A DNA stretch of 64,000 bases, taken from assembly GCF_001602095.1 (NCBI RefSeq), contig NZ_CP014991.1, positions 992,001 through 1,056,000 on the forward strand. The letters run 5' to 3'. Below, piece after piece: positions 59,617 to 64,000 of the stretch. The DNA comes from Helicobacter himalayensis (lineage in GTDB: Bacteria > Campylobacterota > Campylobacteria > Campylobacterales > Helicobacteraceae). The notes beneath the pieces were generated by a model that ran no database searches, had not been told where the DNA came from, and saw only the letters and a program-made list of their open reading frames with translations. Made by a program: the position numbers and the translations under genes. Every line of letters starts with the position of its first letter. Positions within the stretch are counted from its first letter, which is position 1.

Positions 59617-61554
59617 ATGGATAGTAAAGGTAGCAAAATGGACGAGCATTTTGATGTGATTGTCGTAGGTGGTGGGCACGCAGGGCTTGAAGCTGCGTGC
59701 GCGGCTGCGAAAATGGGCGCAAAAACGCATCTTTTCACAATTTTACTTCAAAATCTCGCGCTTGCAAGCTGCAATCCAGCCGTTGGCGGACTTGGCAAAG
59801 GACATTTAGTGAAAGAAATTGACGCACTTGGCGGTGTGATGGGGCAAATCACAGATGAATGCGGTTTGCAATTTCGCACGCTCAATGCTTCAAAAGGTCC
59901 TGCTGTGCGTGGCACAAGAGCGCAAATTGATATGGATATTTACCCCATTATCGCAAAAAAAATCGCACTTAACACCCCAAACCTTAGTCTTTCTCAAGAG
60001 CTCATCACGGATTTAATCACAACCACAGATGAGAATCCACGCCCAAAAGTCATAGGTGTCAAAAGCAATCTCGGCAAGAGCTACTACGCAAAATGCGTGA
60101 TTCTCACTACCGGCACATTTTTGCGAGGGCTTATTCACATTGGTGAAAAACAGCTTAAAAACGGACGTTTTGGGGAATTAAGCGCGGAAGATTTAGCGCA
60201 TTCTTTCCACGCGCTTGGACTTGAAGTAGGCAGGTTAAAAACCGGCACATGTGCTAGGATTGATGGACGCAGTATTGATTTTAGCGATTTAGAAGCCCAC
60301 CACGGAGACAGCAACCCACCACATTTTAGCGCACGCACAAAGGATTTTAACCCCAAGCAGATTCCGTGTTTTGTGACTTATACTAATGAAAAAACGCATA
60401 AAATTATCCGTGCAAATTTCCACCGCGCGCCACTTTTTACAGGACAGATTCAAGGTGTGGGACCGCGCTATTGTCCAAGCATTGAAGATAAAGTCAATCG
60501 CTTTGCGGATAAAACGCGCCATCAGCTTTTCTTAGAGCCACAAACGCGCGATTGTGTGGAATACTACATTAATGGGCTTTCAACCTCGCTCCCAACGGAA
60601 GTGCAAGAGGAGATGATACACAGCATTAAGGGCTTGGAAAACGCGCGCATTACGCGCTATGGCTATGCCATAGAGTATGATTTCGTGCAACCCACGCAGT
60701 TATGGCACACGCTAGAGTGCAAAAAATGTGAGAATCTTTTCCTCGCAGGGCAAATCAATGGCACAACAGGATATGAAGAAGCCGCCGCACTTGGGCTTAT
60801 GGCAGGGATTAACGCGGTAAAAAAACTCCAAAACAGAGCGCCTTTAATCTTGCGCCGCAATGAGGGCTATATTGGTGTGATGATTGATGATTTAGTGACT
60901 AAAGGCACAAATGAGCCCTATAGGGTTTTTACCTCGCGTGCGGAATATCGCCTACTTTTGCGCGAGGATAATGCGTATTTGCGCCTTGGTGGCTATGGCT
61001 ATGAGTGCGCACTTGTGAGTGAAGCGGAGTTTGAAGCGATAAATAAGGATAAAAAAGATATTGCACGTGTGCTTGAATTTCTCGCGCAAACCTCAATCAC
61101 GCCAAACAAGCCAAACAAGGAGCTTTTAGAATCCCTACATTTAAAAGCCATTAATGATAAAACCACACTTTTACAAACGCTAAGTATTAATGAATTTAGC
61201 AATGACGCGCTATGCGCGCTATGCAAAGCGTTTGGTTTGGAGCTAGATTCTCTAAGCGAAAGGGCATTAGAGCAAGTGCGCATAGAATCCAAATACGCAA
61301 GCTACATTAGCAAGCAAGCAGATTCTTTGCAAAATATGGAGCAAATGCTCAGTGTGGAAATCCCGCAAGATTTTAGCTTTGATGGGATTCCGGGATTAAG
61401 TTTAGAAGTAATTGAAAAGCTAAAAAAATTTAATCCAAAATCGCTTTTTGAAGCCAGTCGCATAAGCGGGATAACGCCAGCAAGTCTTGATGTATTGCAT
61501 TTGTATATTCATTTGCGACAAAAGCGCGCACAAGCTATGCAAGCCCAAATTTAA
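59617..61554 (+). CDS. mnmG: tRNA uridine-5-carboxymethylaminomethyl modification enzyme MnmG (GidA)
   Basis: 645 residues as read; an ATG at 59638 ([20 protein letters not shown]) may be the true start. FAD site [71 protein letters not shown]-type C-terminal FAD contact ([17 protein letters not shown]), [16 protein letters not shown]. Works with MnmE on wobble uridines. Confidence 0.95.
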   Translation: MDSKGSKMDEHFDVIVVGGGHAGLEAACAAAKMGAKTHLFTILLQNLALASCNPAVGGLGKGHLVKEIDALGGVMGQITDECGLQFRTLNASKGPAVRGTRAQIDMDIYPIIAKKIALNTPNLSLSQELITDLITTTDENPRPKVIGVKSNLGKSYYAKCVILTTGTFLRGLIHIGEKQLKNGRFGELSAEDLAHSFHALGLEVGRLKTGTCARIDGRSIDFSDLEAHHGDSNPPHFSARTKDFNPKQIPCFVTYTNEKTHKIIRANFHRAPLFTGQIQGVGPRYCPSIEDKVNRFADKTRHQLFLEPQTRDCVEYYINGLSTSLPTEVQEEMIHSIKGLENARITRYGYAIEYDFVQPTQLWHTLECKKCENLFLAGQINGTTGYEEAAALGLMAGINAVKKLQNRAPLILRRNEGYIGVMIDDLVTKGTNEPYRVFTSRAEYRLLLREDNAYLRLGGYGYECALVSEAEFEAINKDKKDIARVLEFLAQTSITPNKPNKELLESLHLKAINDKTTLLQTLSINEFSNDALCALCKAFGLELDSLSERALEQVRIESKYASYISKQADSLQNMEQMLSVEIPQDFSFDGIPGLSLEVIEKLKKFNPKSLFEASRISGITPASLDVLHLYIHLRQKRAQAMQAQI

Positions 61555-61563
61555 GGAGAATCT

Positions 61564-62478
61564 ATGCTTTCAAAGGACATTTTAGCCTATTCAAAGGTGC
61601 GCTACGAACTGCGCGCATATATGACTTATCTTTTCGAGCAAAATATCCACGAAACGCCACAAATAAACCTAGAGCAGATTCTTAAAGGTGTGGAGAAAAT
61701 CAAAGATGAAATCAAGGATTTTGAGTTAATTTATGTGCTAGATTCTAAGGGCAATCAACTAAGCTACATTGCTTCCAAAACAAACTTGAGTTGCGTGCAT
61801 TCCAAGCTTAATGAAAATTATGCTGATAGGGCGTATTTTTATGAAGCCATAGAGGAGGAGCGCTGTATCGTAACCAACCCCTACCCGACTATGCATAGTG
61901 GCAAGCTCATCGTAACGGCATCTTATCCCATTTATGACCACAAGCACAAATTGCAGTATGTCATCTGTATCGATGTGCGCCTAAGCGACGCACTCAAAAT
62001 CACCGCTACCACGCCACTTTTCAATACTTTTTCACACCTCAGTACGATAATGTATTTTATGATTTCCACTATGCTTGGGCTTATTGCATTACTATTGATG
62101 ATAAAAGGTTTTATGAGTTTTTGGGATTCGGTAGAGCATTTCCGCGATTTTAAGACGGAAAATATTTTCCGCTCGACAATTCTACTCACACTCGCGCTTG
62201 CGATTTTAGACTTGGTGAAGACGATTTTTGAAGAAGAGGTGCTTGGGCGCAATATCCACGAAAACAGCGGGCTTGTCAATCGCACTATGATTCGCTTCCT
62301 TGGTTCAGTCATCATCGCGCTTGCAATTGAAGCACTTATGCTGGTGTTTAAATTTACCTTGCAATTGCCAGAAGAGATTATATACGCGGTGTATTTGTTG
62401 CTTGGTGTATCCGCGCTGCTCATTGGGCTTGCAGTTTATGTCAAACTCACCGCAACGCCAAAACGAAGACAAAATTAA
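61564..62478 (+). CDS. Cache (PDC)-domain membrane protein
   Basis: 304 residues. Residues ~30-150 look like a small-ligand Cache/PDC sensor (LDSKGNQLSYIASK, NYADRAYFYEAI, IVTNPYPTMHSGKLIVTASY, VICIDVRLSD), without an N-terminal membrane anchor. The C-terminal half has four membrane helices and no output domain (no HAMP, kinase, GGDEF or chemoreceptor part). 9 bases after mnmG, with AGGAGAAT. Unknown function. Confidence 0.7.
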   Translation: MLSKDILAYSKVRYELRAYMTYLFEQNIHETPQINLEQILKGVEKIKDEIKDFELIYVLDSKGNQLSYIASKTNLSCVHSKLNENYADRAYFYEAIEEERCIVTNPYPTMHSGKLIVTASYPIYDHKHKLQYVICIDVRLSDALKITATTPLFNTFSHLSTIMYFMISTMLGLIALLLMIKGFMSFWDSVEHFRDFKTENIFRSTILLTLALAILDLVKTIFEEEVLGRNIHENSGLVNRTMIRFLGSVIIALAIEALMLVFKFTLQLPEEIIYAVYLLLGVSALLIGLAVYVKLTATPKRRQN

Positions 62479-62499
62479 CCCACAACATAAGGAGAACCT

Positions 62500-63490
62500 A
62501 TGAAAAAACAATTTAAAAAAATGCTTGCAAAGCTAAAAAATTTCTTTTTGTCAGAGAATCTACAACGTTTGGAGCAAATACTTATGGCTCAAGGCAAGGT
62601 TCTAAGTTTGCAAAATACACAAATCGCCCACGCTCTCAAATCTACAAAATCTCAAGCTGTGCTAAATGCCAACAAGGGGGGGGGGCAATAGTTATAATCT
62701 TGCGCCATTTTTTATAGAATCTGCAGAATTTCGCATCTTTAGTCAAAATGGCGAAGATGGAATTATCGATTTTTTAATCCAACTTCTTGATTTAAGCGCA
62801 TATCCAAAGGCATTTATTGAATTTGGTGTGGAAAACTACACAGAATCCAACACACGTTTTTTATTGAAAAACCGCAATTTTCAAGGCTTGGTGCTTGATG
62901 GAAGTAGCGAAAATATAGAATCTATCAAACGCGATGAGCTTTATTGGAGGCACGATTTAGAAGCACAATGCGCTTTTATCACAAAAGAAAATATTAATGA
63001 GATTATCAAATCCTACCTCAAGTCGCGCGATTTAGAAAATGTTGCGCTTTTAAGCATTGATATTGATGGGAATGATTACTATGTGTGGGAGGCAATTAGA
63101 TGTATCAAACCTGCGATTGTGGTGGTGGAATATAATGCTATTTTTGGAGCACAAAAATGTGTAAGTGTGCCTTATCGCGCTGATTTCAATCGCTTTAACG
63201 CGCATTTTAGTGGGCTTTATTTCGGTGCGAGTATTCGCGCGCTAATCCAGCTTGGCGAGAAAAAAGGCTATGTTTTTGTAGGGGCAGATTCTAGCGGGAC
63301 AAATCTTTTCTTCATAAAAAATCATTTCAAAGAAGAACTCTCACTCATTGCTACACACAGCCTAGAATCTTACTGCACGCGTCATCTTGCACGACAATCA
63401 CGCGATATTAATGCTAAGCTTACTTTCCTTTTCCACATAGCAAGAGAGAAAGAAATTGCACATTTGCCACTTTTTGAGCCACAAAAATAA
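62500..63490 (+). CDS. FkbM-like methyltransferase-family protein, phase-variable (out of frame here)
   Basis: A Lys-rich helical N-terminus (MKKQFKKMLAKLKNFFLSEN, start 62500, AAGGAG site) runs to a G10 tract and stops at ANKGGGQ. The body, open in the next frame, has FRIFSQNGEDGIIDFLIQLL, FIEFGVENYTESNTRFLL, GLVLDGSSENI, ALLSIDIDGNDYYVWEAIR, as in FkbM-like SAM enzymes found in glycan loci. G9 or G12 would join it (about 329 residues). Substrate unknown; OFF as assembled. Confidence 0.75.
62676..62685. repeat. G10 tract in the FkbM-like gene
   Basis: Ten G between the two frames; G9 gives NKGGGNSYNLAPFF. Confidence 0.9.
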
Positions 63491-63678
63491 GATTCTATTC
63501 CATTAAATGTATCACTTACAAGAGCAAAGCCCCTGACAAGCTCCGCTTCTATTCCTTAAAATGTATCGCTTACGCGGAAATAAATCCCGCTTCAGCTCCG
63601 CTACGCGTGCATACTCAACGCGTTTTGGCTGATGAGATTCTAAGATTCTCTCGCCTTGAATGGTGTTTTTAGATTCTA
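63491..63678. repeat. Gene-free spacer with tandem and dispersed repeats
   Basis: ATTCC-TTAAATGTATC-CTTAC occurs at 63496 and again at 63549. The part 63549-63622 is the inverted partner of the 3471-3535 spacer element. GATTCTAAGATTCTCTCGCC near 63636 also resembles 3898-3920. No coding signal. Confidence 0.55.
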
Positions 63679-64000
63679 TTATTCCTTAAATTGCGCTGTA
63701 TTGTTTTGCATATCCTGAATCTGCGCACTAATATTTTGCAAGTAAAACACCGCAAACTCCTCACTATCGGCACTTCCATAGATTTGAGCCACAAGCGGAT
63801 ATTTTTCAAACATCGCTTTTTTAGCATCTTTATCTTGGCTAATGCGCGCTTGAGCCCTTAAGCGCAAAAACACGCCCTCATTATTGCACGAGCAATACTC
63901 GATATTAGCGTGGTTTTGAATATGTTTGTAGAGATTTTTTTTCGTAGAAGTTGCAAAATAGATTTTCCCATTATAAAGCAAGGCACTTTGCACGGGGCGC
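63679..64000 (-). CDS. PPOX-fold (pyridoxamine 5'-phosphate oxidase-like) protein, cut by right edge
   Basis: At least 106 residues; the frame stays open past 63993 (RPVQSALLYNGKIYFATS), so the start lies beyond the window. KNLYKHIQNHANIEYCSCN, VFLRLRAQARI and FEKYPLVAQIYGSADSEEF match flavin-binding PPOX-class proteins of the NimA-like type. Confidence 0.6.
   Translation of the reverse strand, partial: RPVQSALLYNGKIYFATSTKKNLYKHIQNHANIEYCSCNNEGVFLRLRAQARISQDKDAKKAMFEKYPLVAQIYGSADSEEFAVFYLQNISAQIQDMQNNTAQFKE

Noticed and set aside
61732-62423. Minus-strand ORFs over the Cache-domain gene
   Set aside because: Shadow frames without motifs; the plus-strand gene has a good ribosome site and domain pattern.

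Overview
The window looks like the chromosome of an enterohepatic Helicobacter (Campylobacterota). Supporting signs are the oorDABC 2-oxoglutarate:acceptor oxidoreductase operon, a nifS/nifU pair, the peb4-fba pair, a fused msrAB, a Helicobacter-type CheZ, a very long FlgL, low GC, and many simple G/C tracts inside surface-glycan genes. The species cannot be fixed from the sequence.

Layout. 0-15.6 kb: a phase-variable iron-sulfur oxidoreductase-like gene cut by the left edge, then housekeeping genes (ftsW, fba, peb4, hemD, two tRNA-Leu, atpE, a U32 peptidase, cheZ, htpG, ahpC), with two decayed stretches (3.25-4.0 and 14.0-14.95 kb) and a structured spacer at 7.25 kb that may be a small RNA. 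15.6-29.7 kb: housekeeping genes (gph, a MATE pump, an RluA family enzyme, a DegT aminotransferase, oorCBAD, msrAB) mixed with phase-variable glycan genes: a GT-C-like membrane enzyme, two tandem EpsG-like polymerases sharing an identical 5' block, and a GtrB-like glycosyltransferase. 29.9-36.5 kb: nifU, a lipoprotein, nifS, then flgL behind a sigma54 promoter and coupled to a degenerate NodB-like protein.

36.6-55.9 kb is a defence island downstream of guaA. Reading away from guaA it holds six complete-looking restriction-modification (RM) pairs plus one pair whose endonuclease is frameshifted, a GmrSD-like type IV enzyme, and a wrecked type I locus in which hsdS and half of hsdR are replaced by a HepT/MntA pair. 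Copies of the 3' end of guaA punctuate the island: one belongs to guaA, one is a free mini-ORF, two are fused in frame to the ends of methyltransferases, and one is a relic. Each copy ends a few bases before the start codon of the next module, and copies decay with distance from guaA. This suggests that RM modules arrived one after another at the guaA end, each duplicating the target. guaA itself is unusual: an acetyltransferase-like (GNAT) domain is nested in its glutaminase domain.

58.2-64 kb: an ArsB-like transporter, mnmG, a Cache-domain membrane protein, a phase-variable FkbM-like gene, and a PPOX-fold gene cut by the right edge.

Six long G/C tracts lie in six glycan or surface-related genes. 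In this sequence two are in frame (both EpsG paralogs) and four are out of frame. All statements rest on reading the sequence; no search or alignment program was run.
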